Positions 43,074 to 54,000 of a stretch of 64,000 nucleotides of DNA are shown piece after piece. A program made the translations under genes and the position numbers. This stretch comes from Sphingobacterium corticibacterium (lineage in GTDB: Bacteria > Bacteroidota > Bacteroidia > Sphingobacteriales > Sphingobacteriaceae). The notes under the pieces are model-generated. The model did no database searches, was not told the origin of the DNA, and saw nothing but the letters and a program-made list of their open reading frames with translations. The stretch spans positions 434,001-498,000 of the forward strand of contig NZ_SGIT01000001.1 of assembly GCF_004208525.1 (NCBI RefSeq). The letters run 5' to 3'. Positions within the stretch are counted from its first letter, which is position 1, and the number at the start of each line of letters is the position of its first letter.

Positions 43074-46000
43074 TTAAAAACCGATGTTGATCCCCAAGTT
43101 GAAGATACGTTGTTGTGGATAGAAATGTCCACTTTCGTTATCCCCTTCGGGATCGAAGTTTTTTAAACCTGTGATGGTAAATACGTTGAATCCGTTAGCA
43201 TACAGCCGTACACGGTTTAACCCGATACGTTCAATAACAGATGTAGGTATGGTGTAACCCAATTCGATATTCTTTAAGCGTATGAAAGCGGTATTAAACA
43301 ACCAAAAGTCGTTGCGGAAGAGACCTCCACTGATTGCCGATGATGCACGTTCGTTTACCTTCGGATAAGTTCCGTCTACGTTGTTCGGGCTCCAGCGGTT
43401 TTCTGCCCATGTACTGTAGAAATTACCTACAGTACCCGCTTCTGACAGGATATATTGACGAGATCGACCTTGTCCGGAGAATACGGTGGATAAGTCAAAG
43501 TTCTTATAGCTGGCGTTTAAGGTAAGTCCGAATGTCAGCTGTGGAATATTTCCGAGGTTGGTTCGTACCATATCGTCAGCCGTAATTTCACCGTCTTGGT
43601 TGTAATCTTCAAATATAAGGTCACCTAAACCGGCACCTTGAACATGTGGATAATTATCCAAATCTTCCTGTGTGCGGAATATGCCAATTGACCGATATAA
43701 TAAGTAAGTATTTAGCGGATTGCCGGTTTCTTTTTGCCAATCCGGTATTCCCGGAGCTTCGTCTCTGAATACGACATTGCTTTTGACATACGTGACGTTT
43801 CCTGCTACACCGAAATTGAAGTTACCCCTGTGTTGGTATCCTAATGTTGCTTCTATACCATTGTTGTCCACCCGACCGATATTTTCTGCAGGAACAAGTG
43901 TTTCCGCATCATATGGATTGGAAATACCTATAACGCCGGGGATAGAAGCATTACGCGGTAGGAGAATATTAGATCGTTTCTCGTTAAAGTAAACAAATTC
44001 CAAATCAAATTTATCTAAGAATCGTGCATTTAATCCTACATCAGTTTTTTTAGAAACTTCCCAAGTAATGGCTGGGTTTGCCAATTTATATAGATCAACC
44101 CCTGGATATATACTGTTCCCAATTGTATAGGCGTTGTTGAAAATATAATTATTTACGAATTGATTTGCGGAGATGTTGTCTCCCCCTAATTCGCCATAGG
44201 AAGCCCGCAGTTTCAGATCATTGATTAACCTCGTGTTAAACCAATCTTCTTCAGACATCCTCCAACCAACAGAAACACCAGGGAAATAGCCGAATCGGCT
44301 TTCTGGTGGGAAAATCGAAGAACCATCTATCCGTAATTGAGCTTCCAACAAATACCGCTGTTTATAATCATAATTTGCGCGGGTGATAAAACTCACGCGG
44401 CTCTCTCGCCAGCTAAGTCCGGCGTTGGTACGATCTTCTAAGGCGGTTCCTCCTTGTGAAATTTCTGGGGTAAGGGATGTCGGAAAATTCCTTCTCCCCG
44501 CCTCTAAACGGGATAAAGTACGTTCACTTTGCTCGTAAGCTGCGAATGCTTTTACGTTGTGATCTCCAAAAGACTGCTCATAGTTTAACTTAATATTGGC
44601 CGTCATTAATGACGTGTTTTCCTGGAATTGCTGTAGTTGAGCCTTTGTTTCTCCAACATTTCTTGACTCATACTGATCACTGGAAACGTCATAATTATAT
44701 ACTAAATAAGGTGTTATGAAGTTCTTTCCCGACTCTTGGGATTTATCTATGGCAAGAAAACCGTCTAACATCAACCCGTCTACAAATGGTAAATCATAAG
44801 AAGCACGAAGGATACCATTGAAAACGAGTTTCGGATTTAAATTCGTACCTCCGGCATCGGTCACCATCATGACGGGATTGTTATTTTCAATTCCCGTACT
44901 CGGATATCCATTTTCATAACGAGATAATATGGTGGGGTATGCACGATAGATATTTCTGAAAATTTCACCTGCACCGACAGTAGGAAATTTGCGCTTCTCT
45001 TCGCGTCCGGCAACCGAGAGGCCCGCTTTAAATCGGTCGGTTACGTCCATGTCAATGTTGGATCGGAAGTTGTATTGGTTATATTTGGTGACCCCATCTT
45101 TGAAGATACCATCTTGCATCAGTGTACCGGCAGAGACAAAATATCGAGTACGTTCCGTACCGCCAGATACGGATAAGTTGTGCTGGTTTTGGAGAGCAGT
45201 CTCCGATAGAACCTCTTTTTGCCAATCGGTGTTTGGAAAGCGGAAAGGGTCAGAACCATCGCGAAATTTCTGGATATCGTCTTCGCTATAAAATTGGTTC
45301 ATGCCACCGGCAGGATTATTGTAATAATCAATCTCGTTTCGAATCTCGGCATAGGTTGCAGCATCGGCCATGGTCGGCAGGCGTGTAGGTGACGAAAAAC
45401 CTTGGTTAAAGGAATAGGAAACCGTTGGCTTACCTTGTTTACCTTTACGAGTTGTTACTAGGATCACACCATTTGCGGCACGACTTCCATATACAGCTGC
45501 GGCAGCATCTTTTAGAATGGTTACGCTTTCTATATCATTTGGATCTAGACGTTCTAAACCTCCGACCTGTCCGGGTACGCCATCGACAACAATCAATATG
45601 TCAGTATTACCTGTTGTTGATGCTCCGCGAATACGGAGCTGTGAACCATCATAGCCTGGCTCGCCTCCACGATTGGTGGCAACCAGTCCTGAAAATCTTC
45701 CCGCGAGGGAATTGGATAGGTTTGGTTGTGGACTTTTTATAAGGTCATCTCCTTTTACCTCGGAAATCGATCCGGTTACAGTAGCTCTGTTTTGCGTACC
45801 ATAACCAACAACCACTACATCTTCCAGAAATTGATCGTCCGTTTCCAATAGAATCGTGAAGTTTGTCTGGCCGACGATAGCGACTGTCTGTGGCTTATAG
45901 CCAATGAATGTTACCGAAAGAGAATCACCCTGAGCCGCGAGTTGAAAACTACCCGAAGCGTCCGTCGTTACACCTTGTGTGGTTCCTTTGACGAATACGC

Positions 46001-46124
46001 TGGCACCCGCGATTGGTTCATTGGCGTCGTTAAGGACACGTCCGGTTAATTGCTGTTGTCCATGCACAAATAGTGGTAGTATCCATACCAGTACATGTAA
46101 AAGAATAGGTTTAAAATTTACCAT
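43074..46124 (-). CDS. SusC-like TonB-dependent outer-membrane transporter (second pair)
   Basis: The 1016-residue protein has a signal peptide ending near FVHGQ, a carboxypeptidase-regulatory-like domain (about 24-100, with VFVKGTTQGVTTDASGSF), the SusC signature LEDVVVVGYGTQNR (about 104-117), the plug (with ILIVVDGVPG and DIESVTILKDAAAAVYGSRA), and the barrel ending FNLGINIGF. It imports oligosaccharides with the SusD encoded next. It lies between the HTCS gene (upstream, same strand) and susD, and has its own -7 element at 46244-46251, so it is probably induced by that HTCS. Confidence 0.95.
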   Translation of the reverse strand: MVNFKPILLHVLVWILPLFVHGQQQLTGRVLNDANEPIAGASVFVKGTTQGVTTDASGSFQLAAQGDSLSVTFIGYKPQTVAIVGQTNFTILLETDDQFLEDVVVVGYGTQNRATVTGSISEVKGDDLIKSPQPNLSNSLAGRFSGLVATNRGGEPGYDGSQLRIRGASTTGNTDILIVVDGVPGQVGGLERLDPNDIESVTILKDAAAAVYGSRAANGVILVTTRKGKQGKPTVSYSFNQGFSSPTRLPTMADAATYAEIRNEIDYYNNPAGGMNQFYSEDDIQKFRDGSDPFRFPNTDWQKEVLSETALQNQHNLSVSGGTERTRYFVSAGTLMQDGIFKDGVTKYNQYNFRSNIDMDVTDRFKAGLSVAGREEKRKFPTVGAGEIFRNIYRAYPTILSRYENGYPSTGIENNNPVMMVTDAGGTNLNPKLVFNGILRASYDLPFVDGLMLDGFLAIDKSQESGKNFITPYLVYNYDVSSDQYESRNVGETKAQLQQFQENTSLMTANIKLNYEQSFGDHNVKAFAAYEQSERTLSRLEAGRRNFPTSLTPEISQGGTALEDRTNAGLSWRESRVSFITRANYDYKQRYLLEAQLRIDGSSIFPPESRFGYFPGVSVGWRMSEEDWFNTRLINDLKLRASYGELGGDNISANQFVNNYIFNNAYTIGNSIYPGVDLYKLANPAITWEVSKKTDVGLNARFLDKFDLEFVYFNEKRSNILLPRNASIPGVIGISNPYDAETLVPAENIGRVDNNGIEATLGYQHRGNFNFGVAGNVTYVKSNVVFRDEAPGIPDWQKETGNPLNTYLLYRSIGIFRTQEDLDNYPHVQGAGLGDLIFEDYNQDGEITADDMVRTNLGNIPQLTFGLTLNASYKNFDLSTVFSGQGRSRQYILSEAGTVGNFYSTWAENRWSPNNVDGTYPKVNERASSAISGGLFRNDFWLFNTAFIRLKNIELGYTIPTSVIERIGLNRVRLYANGFNVFTITGLKNFDPEGDNESGHFYPQQRIFNLGINIGF

Positions 46125-46243
46125 AATATTTAGTTTTGTTAATTATTTTGCGGTTCAATAGCTAAAAAAGACACATGGAATATATAAGAAGCTTATTTTC
46201 TCCAGTGTAGATTATTATCAAATTTATAATTGAAAACGCACTT

Positions 46244-46251
46244 CAAACATA
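46244..46251 (-). promoter_or_regulatory. -7 promoter element of the second susC gene
   Basis: The minus strand reads TATGTTTG, an exact TAnnTTTG match, 120 bp upstream of the ATG. The same octamer precedes the first susC gene. No -33 TTTG is seen, consistent with activator control. Confidence 0.5.
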
Positions 46252-46322
46252 ACAGATTATCGACTTATAGGACATATATAAATCCGTCAGATTTCGATAG
46301 TATTTTCGTCAAAATATTGGTT

Positions 46323-49300
46323 TTATTTGCTTTCTGAGGCGTTTTTTAGATATTCGGAGGGTAGTAGACCAAATTCCTCTTTGAAACATTGGCGGAAGTA
46401 GATCGTACTATGTATCCCCACCATAAAGGAAGCTTCCGTAACATTGTATTGGCCGGATTGAAGCAGGGTAGCGGCTTTTTGGATCCGTATCTTACGAACC
46501 AGTTGATTGATGTTTTTTCCGGTCAATGCTTTGAGTTTTCGGTACAGTGTCGATTGGCTCATGTTCATTTTTTCAGCCAGCTTGGCGGCATCTAATACAT
46601 CATCCTGCATGTAGTGTTCTACGATTTCTACAAATTCCTGAACGAAAGTGTTTTCCTTCCAAAGGTCGGTATCCAGTTCATTCGTGGGTTTCTCTGTCTT
46701 TGAAGGTAATTTCTGCAATACATAGTTGTGGACATTCTTTCGATTGGATAAAATATTTTCAATGCGTTTATGCAATAAAGCCGGATGCACAGGCTTAATT
46801 AAATATGAATCTACGCCCAGTTCATATCCTCGTTGTCGGTCTATCTCCTGATCTTTTGCTGTAAATAGAATAATCGGAATATGGCTGGTGGAACGATTTT
46901 CTTTGAGCTTCCCGACCATTTCAAATCCATCTAGACCTGTCATCATCACGTCGCTGATAATAAGATCTGGGATATGTTTGGTTGCCGCATCCAAGCCTTG
47001 GATACCATTGTCTGCCAAGAGGATGGTATAATGTGTTTCTAAAGAAGCGACTATATAATTTCTTAGATCGACATCGTCCTCCACGACTAAGATAACCGGT
47101 TGCGAATCCTCATTTTCCAAATGTATAGCATCATCAGCCATTTTCTCTTGTTGAGGTGTAATGGCAATATGGTTGGTTAGCAAGCGGACACAAAATTCAG
47201 TGCCGTCTCCAACCTTACTTTTTATATCGATTTTTCCATAATGTACGGCGACCAGTTCCTTGACCATGGCCAGACCAATTCCGGTACCCGGTTGTGCTTG
47301 ATGATCAATTTGAAAAAAGCGATCATAGATGCGTTCCAAATATTCTTCAGGAATGCCACATCCCGTATCTTTTATACGCAGCACGGACCAGGTATTGAGC
47401 TGATCCTGTTCATACGTTAGCTGTACATCAATCGCACCCGTGTTGGTATATTTGTAGGCGTTAGACAACAGGTTGTCTAAAATAATATGAATAATTTCGG
47501 CGTCGAACGTCGTACGCAAATCTGTAGAAGGTAGCTGACAGCGTATCTGCAACGTATCTTTGACGTTCAACTCCCTATATTTATTAACGATATCTTGCAC
47601 CACCTCTCCTAAATAGCCTTCACCGAGTACAAGTGGTTTATGTCGTGATTCTACTTTTCGGAATTCCAGCAATTGATTGACCAGGCTAAACAGACGGTTA
47701 GAACTCTTTTGAACGACCTGTACTAATTTTTTTTGTTTTGTGGATAGGTTGTTCTCCCGTAGCAGATCGTCCAACGGCCCTAAGATAAGGGTGAGTGGTG
47801 TCCGCAGTTCGTGTGTGATATTCGTGAAGAAGTGCAGACGTTCTGTCGCGAGCTGCTGCTGTTGTTGATGTTCTAGTTTTTTTAGTCGTAATTCCCCTTC
47901 GGCTTTGATCTTCCGATGATAAAAAAAGAAAATGGCAAAAGCGATGCCACTCATTAGTAGGATATAGAGCACCTTTGCGTACGGACTAAGGTAGTACGGC
48001 GGCTTAATATTGATCGATAGACGCGTGACATCACCCGACCAGTTTTCATTTTTTAATCGTGCCCGTATAAGTAGGTCGTAATTTCCGTATGGAATATTTC
48101 TGAAATTCAGTACCTGTTCACCACCGATATTCGTCCAATCGCTGTCAAAGCCATGCAGCTGGTAACTAAATTCCATCAGTCCGTGTAGAGCATAATCCGC
48201 AGCACTAAATTCTATACTGAAGCTATTTTCCTGATAAGATAACCGAAGTTGTTTGACACCATAAGTTTGTTTCTCCTGCTGTAGAGGGGATTCTCCGCTA
48301 CGGAAGGTGGTGAACTTTCGAATATGGACGGAGGATATGGGGAGTTGGATAGGTATTTCTTTTGGATCAAAAAAACATATCCCATTTTGCATGCCGAAGA
48401 AGAGATAATGCTGTTTGTTAGCCGCTACACTGCTGTTTTTGAACCCACCTAAAGGGATGCCAAAGTCTTGGTCATAGCTAAAAAAACGGTCGTCTTTCGG
48501 CACGTATCGCAGTAGACCGGCTTTCGTAGAGCACCAAATATTTCCATTTCGGTCTTCGGCAATAGCTTGTATAAATAGCCAGGCGTTGGGTTTAGGCGGA
48601 ACGATATTTTTCAATGTGCCGAGCTCTTGTTTTGCGTATTGCACCGCCATACCCTCATTCGTCGCAATCCAGATGTTGTTTTCATTGTCTCGGAACAGGT
48701 GATTAATGCTGTTGCTTCTAAGTCCGCCATGGGTATCAAAGTGGGCAATCAATGTTCGGTTTTCGGTAGAAAATACATAAACCCCTTGTCCATAAGTTCC
48801 CACCCAGATATTCCCAGAACCATCTTCTACGAGTGAACGCGGAGCGTAATCACCCAGCGATGGCATGTTGATACGTAATTTTTCGAACGTTTGGGATAGC
48901 GGGTCATAAATGACCAATCCATTTATTGTACCAAGCCAGATCTTTCCCTTTTGGTCTTCTAGAATGGCGCGTACTTCATTCAATTCTCCATCTAATTCAA
49001 TTTTGTGCCATTGCTTTGTAGATGTGTGAAACTGGGCGACACCTTTGTCGACTAGTCCTAGCCATATATTGTCCTGTCGATCTTGATAAGCTGTTAGAAA
49101 AGTTTTATCGCGTATGTTGCTGGGGGCTTTAACCTTCTCTACAAGGTTTTTATCCGGCGTCCATCGAAGCAGTCCAGATCCTTCCGTAATGAGCCAGCCT
49201 GTATTTTGTCGATCGATAACTATTCCACTAATGACGGCTTTTACATCAGGAAGCGTCTGGAAAAAGGGTGTAAAGTGGCTGGCGAAACCCAATCCACTGC

Positions 49301-50321
49301 CGTATAAGGCTAACCAGACATTTCCAAATTCGTCGGCTATCATATCCTGAACAGAAATGGAATTGCTAATATCAACTGAACGTACATTGTCGACCTTTAG
49401 GAATTCTTGATCGCTATTGTAACGAGGTGTTAAAACATAAACGCGAGAGGGTTCCGTTCCCACCCATATACCCTCGCCGATTTCCCGAATAGTATGTACA
49501 AACGGCTCGTTGGCACTGCCTGTTGTCGAATGGAGCGGTACATGCCGAATTTTCTTGTTGTGAGGGGTATACACCGCTAGACCTTTTTTTGTACCTATCC
49601 AGATGTTATTTCTGCTATCACAAAAAAGTATTTTCACCTCGTCGTGGGGGAGAGCGCCAGCTGTATTCTGCGTATGGAGGTTCTCTAAATTTCCTGTTTT
49701 GGCATCAAATATAGAAACACCATGATTTACATGTCCACTATAAAGTTTACCTTGCTGATCTTGTGCCACAGACCATATACTGTTACTCGGCAGGTCAGGG
49801 ATAGTCTCCGTACCAAAATGTGTAAATGTTTGGGTGGTAGTATCAAAACGCTGTATACCGCGGTGGTAGGTAGAGAGCCAAATGTGGCCGTCTATGCCTT
49901 TTATCATATCCGTGATATCGTTTGTTGCGATAGAATTCTTATCGTCGGGATCATGGGTAAAATAAGAAAATACACCTTTCTGAATATCAAATATATTGAG
50001 TCCGTTAGCTCTCGTACCGATGTATATATGGCCATCATCATATAGCAACTTGTTGATTTCATTGCTGTTGACAGAGATTCCATCTACATGCTCCGACTTG
50101 TAATAATGCTTGAAGGAGTTGCCGGAAAACCGATTAAGCCCTAATTCGGTAGCTACCCATATAAACCCTTGATCATCCTGTACGACACTGAGCGCGTTGA
50201 TATTAGAAATACCCTGTTCAAGAGAAAGTATTTTGTACTGGTTGGGTTGGGAAAAGGAGATACTCCATCCCAATAAAAATAATACCAATAGCAACTGAAA
50301 CTTTCCCAATATCATATGCAC
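46323..50321 (-). CDS. Hybrid two-component system regulator (HTCS)
   Basis: The 1332-residue protein has a signal peptide, then a periplasmic sensor made of about 14 Reg_prop propeller repeats (about residues 30-660; GNVWLALYG- and NIWVGTYG-like motifs) and a Y_Y_Y domain (about 665-770), then one transmembrane segment (about 780-805). The cytoplasmic part holds HisKA with FTNITHELRTPL (His about 837), a HATPase with a GTGIGLAMVKELV motif, a receiver domain (about 1073-1190, Asp in ISDVMM about 1125), and a C-terminal AraC-type HTH (about 1225-1325). It binds a glycan fragment in the periplasm and activates the adjacent PUL. It probably controls the second SusC/D-GH2 unit and perhaps the divergent third pair. 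Confidence 0.96.
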   Translation of the reverse strand: MHMILGKFQLLLVLFLLGWSISFSQPNQYKILSLEQGISNINALSVVQDDQGFIWVATELGLNRFSGNSFKHYYKSEHVDGISVNSNEINKLLYDDGHIYIGTRANGLNIFDIQKGVFSYFTHDPDDKNSIATNDITDMIKGIDGHIWLSTYHRGIQRFDTTTQTFTHFGTETIPDLPSNSIWSVAQDQQGKLYSGHVNHGVSIFDAKTGNLENLHTQNTAGALPHDEVKILFCDSRNNIWIGTKKGLAVYTPHNKKIRHVPLHSTTGSANEPFVHTIREIGEGIWVGTEPSRVYVLTPRYNSDQEFLKVDNVRSVDISNSISVQDMIADEFGNVWLALYGSGLGFASHFTPFFQTLPDVKAVISGIVIDRQNTGWLITEGSGLLRWTPDKNLVEKVKAPSNIRDKTFLTAYQDRQDNIWLGLVDKGVAQFHTSTKQWHKIELDGELNEVRAILEDQKGKIWLGTINGLVIYDPLSQTFEKLRINMPSLGDYAPRSLVEDGSGNIWVGTYGQGVYVFSTENRTLIAHFDTHGGLRSNSINHLFRDNENNIWIATNEGMAVQYAKQELGTLKNIVPPKPNAWLFIQAIAEDRNGNIWCSTKAGLLRYVPKDDRFFSYDQDFGIPLGGFKNSSVAANKQHYLFFGMQNGICFFDPKEIPIQLPISSVHIRKFTTFRSGESPLQQEKQTYGVKQLRLSYQENSFSIEFSAADYALHGLMEFSYQLHGFDSDWTNIGGEQVLNFRNIPYGNYDLLIRARLKNENWSGDVTRLSINIKPPYYLSPYAKVLYILLMSGIAFAIFFFYHRKIKAEGELRLKKLEHQQQQQLATERLHFFTNITHELRTPLTLILGPLDDLLRENNLSTKQKKLVQVVQKSSNRLFSLVNQLLEFRKVESRHKPLVLGEGYLGEVVQDIVNKYRELNVKDTLQIRCQLPSTDLRTTFDAEIIHIILDNLLSNAYKYTNTGAIDVQLTYEQDQLNTWSVLRIKDTGCGIPEEYLERIYDRFFQIDHQAQPGTGIGLAMVKELVAVHYGKIDIKSKVGDGTEFCVRLLTNHIAITPQQEKMADDAIHLENEDSQPVILVVEDDVDLRNYIVASLETHYTILLADNGIQGLDAATKHIPDLIISDVMMTGLDGFEMVGKLKENRSTSHIPIILFTAKDQEIDRQRGYELGVDSYLIKPVHPALLHKRIENILSNRKNVHNYVLQKLPSKTEKPTNELDTDLWKENTFVQEFVEIVEHYMQDDVLDAAKLAEKMNMSQSTLYRKLKALTGKNINQLVRKIRIQKAATLLQSGQYNVTEASFMVGIHSTIYFRQCFKEEFGLLPSEYLKNASESK

Positions 50322-51077
50322 GAATGTATATATTATTATTAATTAGTTAAGCGATTTGTAAAAATGTTGATCTGACGTTTATGCATAGACAAAAATTGAG
50401 AATTAGAATGGGATTTACAAATTGTTGAGCAAGAAGCTTCTCGAAGAAATGTATTTAAAACTCTGCTTAATGCGTTGTTTTACAGTATTATCGTTGTTTT
50501 TTTGAAAAAATAGGTATGTCATTTCATTTATCGATTTCTGTGGAAATTGAATCATATTTTGATGTTTTTGAATGGAAATCAAACATGTTTTGTTTTTTAA
50601 TATCTAAACTTTGTCTTGTGGTTTATGAATTGCTAACTTAATAATGAAGATCGCTAGCCAGCACATATTCCACATCAGTATATTTTTTTCTTGTACAATT
50701 AATTTAGATAGGAAAAGTCGGCCTACACTTATGTAATAGCGGCTGTTTTTTTGGATGCTAGGTAAATACTTGATTGGTATCTAATACCATATACGAAACT
50801 GACACAAAAAATTATAAATGTAAAACTGACGTTTAAATAAGGCGTCTTCAAATAATTAAACTATGTACCAATTTTTAAACAGTATGCGATGTAAAATTGA
50901 TATGCCTAGGGGCTACCTTTAGAGTTTTCTCGTCTCGCTATTCACGAATATTAATTTATAAACTATAAACCTTAAAATCTATGATGAAAATGAACAAGAC
51001 GAACCGATTTGTGATGACTGATTGTGGATCGGCACAATCTAAAATAGAACAATCTTCTTATTCTAACCCCTTTAATT
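50322..51077. other. 756-bp intergenic region between divergent HTCS and third susC
   Basis: The region is AT-rich and without a credible gene except a 35-codon leader ORF at 50981-51088. TACCTTTA at 50914-50921 is a weak -7-like element. No terminator or structured RNA was recognised. The length suggests activator binding sites for divergent transcription. Confidence 0.55.
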
Positions 51078-51088
51078 ATGAATATTAA
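50981..51088 (+). other. Short leader ORF (35 codons) overlapping the third susC start
   Basis: An ATGATG start at 50981 opens a frame beginning MMKMNKTNRFVMTDCGSAQ and stopping at 51086-51088, 11 bases into susC in another frame. The sequence before it (TATAAACTATAAACCTTAAAATCT) looks like a normal Bacteroidetes translation start region. It may couple to or attenuate susC translation. Confidence 0.35.
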
Positions 51089-54000
51089 AATGTATAAACG
51101 GCGGTGGATTGGATTTATCATCTTCCTAACCACACTTTTCTTAGGAATTGAATATGGGTATGCGCAGCAAAGAGTACAGGTGACCGGGGTAGCCCGAGAT
51201 ACTGTAGCTGGATTACCTAATATAACTATTCGTGAAGTTAATCAATCTACTAATATGGTGGCCTCTGATAATTTTGGACGCTTTAGTATTCAAGCAAACC
51301 GAAATGGAACGTTAGAGTTCTCTGCCACAGGAATGAAGACAACTCGAGTTGATTTGACGAATAGGTCTCCTCGTTCAGATGGAACTTTTGAATTAGATAT
51401 CGTTATGGAATACGATGATTTTCAGATAGAAGAAATCGCAGTAACGGGATTTGGAGGGACACAGCGAAAAGAGAGCTTAGTGAGTTCTATTACCTCTGTC
51501 AATGTTAAGGATCTACAGACACCATCGTCCAACTTGACGAACGCTTTTGCCGGCAGGGTTGCGGGTATGATTGCTTTCCAAACCAGTGGTGAACCTGGGA
51601 TTGGTACAGATAACTCTACGTTTTATATTCGTGGACTTTCTACGACAGGGACGGGCAAAGTTGATCCCTTGATTCTGATTGATGGCGTGGAATCCGGTCC
51701 GACAGATTTAGCCAGGTTACAACCAGATGATATTGAAAGTTTTTCTGTATTGCGTGATGCAGCCGCATCTTCTATTTACGGAGCGCGTGGTGCAAACGGT
51801 GTGGTATTGGTAAACACTAAAAAAGGAAAAGAGGGGGCTACCCAATTTTTCTTTCGTGCTGAAAATCGAATTTCCTCCAATACGCGTAACCTAAAGTTTA
51901 GTGATAATATTACGTTTATGCGTATGGCAAATGAAGCGGCACTGACTAGAACGCCAAATGCTTCCCAACCTTATACCGAAAACAAAATTAGGTCTACGAT
52001 TGCTGGTGATGATCCTTATCTTTTTGCGAATAACGATTGGACAGATCTGATGATAAAAGATTATACGATGAATCAGGGCTTCAATATGAATATTTCAGGA
52101 GGTACACAACGCGCACGTTATTATATTTCCGGAACCTATAATGTAGATAACGGTATCCTTAAGACTGATCCGGTGAATAACTTTAACAATAATATCAAGT
52201 TACGAAATTATTCGCTACGGTCTAACGTCGATATTCGTTTGACTCCAAGTACAGATTTAGCTGTTATATTATATGGGCAGTTTGACGATTACTCCGGTCC
52301 TTTACACGGTGGTTCGGAACACTTTTCCAATGCGATGCGCGCTAATCCTGTTTTGTTTCCTGTCCAATACCCAAGTAGCATGTTGCCTTATGCAGAACAT
52401 ACATTATTTGGAGGAGCGCAAGGCTTCACGACTGGTTTGAGCATGACTAATGAATTGTTTCTAAATCCGTATGCGGAGATGGTCAAAGGGTTCCGTACCC
52501 ATAAGTCTTCGAATATTATGCCCCAGTTAGAACTAAAGCAGGATTTTGGTAAATGGATACCAGGTTTGAGAGCTAGAGCAATGGGCTATATTCGTCGTAC
52601 ATCACAATTTTCGGTCGAACGACAGTTTAATCCCTTTTATTATATGCCGCTTGTGAATGCCAATACAGGGGATTATTCGATATATGTCCTGAACCATGGT
52701 CAGGCGGGTTCGATAGGTCCAGTCGGTACGGAATATCTTAACTTTAATAATACTCCGCGGAATGTCGGATCTCGCACGTGGTTAGAAGGTACGGTTAATT
52801 ATAACTATCTTTTTAACGAAAAACATGATGTTGGGGGCACATTGATTGGCTATATCAATAATTATGAAAATCCCAATGAAGACTCGTTGATTAAAGCGCT
52901 TCCTGGCAGAAATTTAGGTGTTTCCGGAAGATTTACTTATGCGTATGCTAGCAAATATATGGCCGAATTCAACTTTGGATATAACGGATCCGAGCGTTTT
53001 CATGAACGCTATCGTATGGGCTTTTTCCCTTCGGGAGGTATTGGATGGCGTATATCGGAAGAGAATTTCTTTGAACCCTTGCGTAAATACATCAGTAGTC
53101 TGAAATTCCGGGCGACTTATGGACAAGCTGGAAATGACGAGATTGCGAGTATAGATCAACGTTTCTTTTATATGTCACAGATCAATATGAATGATGGTTT
53201 GTATGGAGCACAGTTTGGAAGGGGCGATGGTGCTCCGATGTTTGGAAGTTCGGGAATTTCAATTGGACGATATGCTAATCCAAATATTACCTGGGAGACA
53301 TCTACGCAGTTAAATGTTGGTATGGATTTGAATATCCGATCTTTTGAATTGATTGCAGATGTATTTCATCAAAAAAGAACCAATATCTTACAGCAGATAA
53401 GTGCATTGGACAATACTGCCGGACTTATGGCACCGATGTGGACAAACTACGGACAAACAGAATCCAAAGGATTGGATTTGCAATTTAGTTTTTTCAAGCC
53501 GGTGTCCAGTAATTTCTCTTTTGGAATGCGGGGTACAGCAACTTATTCGGTTTCCAAAGTTTTACAGCATGATGAGTTACCTTATGGATCAGACTTAAGA
53601 CATCTTTCTAAAGTTGGACAATCTATTGGACAACAATGGGGATTGATTGCTGAAAGACTTTTTATTGATGATGCAGAGGTTGCCAATTCTCCTGTGCAAT
53701 TTGGGGATGTGAACCTGCGTGCCGGAGATATCAAATACAGGGATATTAACGGTGATGGGGTGATAAATGATTTCGATTTTGTGCCTGTTGGACACAATTC
53801 TCAACCTCAATTGATTTACGGCTTTGGAGGAACATTCCAGTATAAGAATTTTGATTTTGGGTACTTTTTTCAAGGATCTGCTTTGTATTCATTCTTTATA
53901 GATGCACAAGCTATGCAACCTTTTAGACGGTACGTTCCTCAAGACCGTAGCTTTCTTGCCGAAACTCGTCTAGTGGAATCGATTGCTAATGATTATTGGT

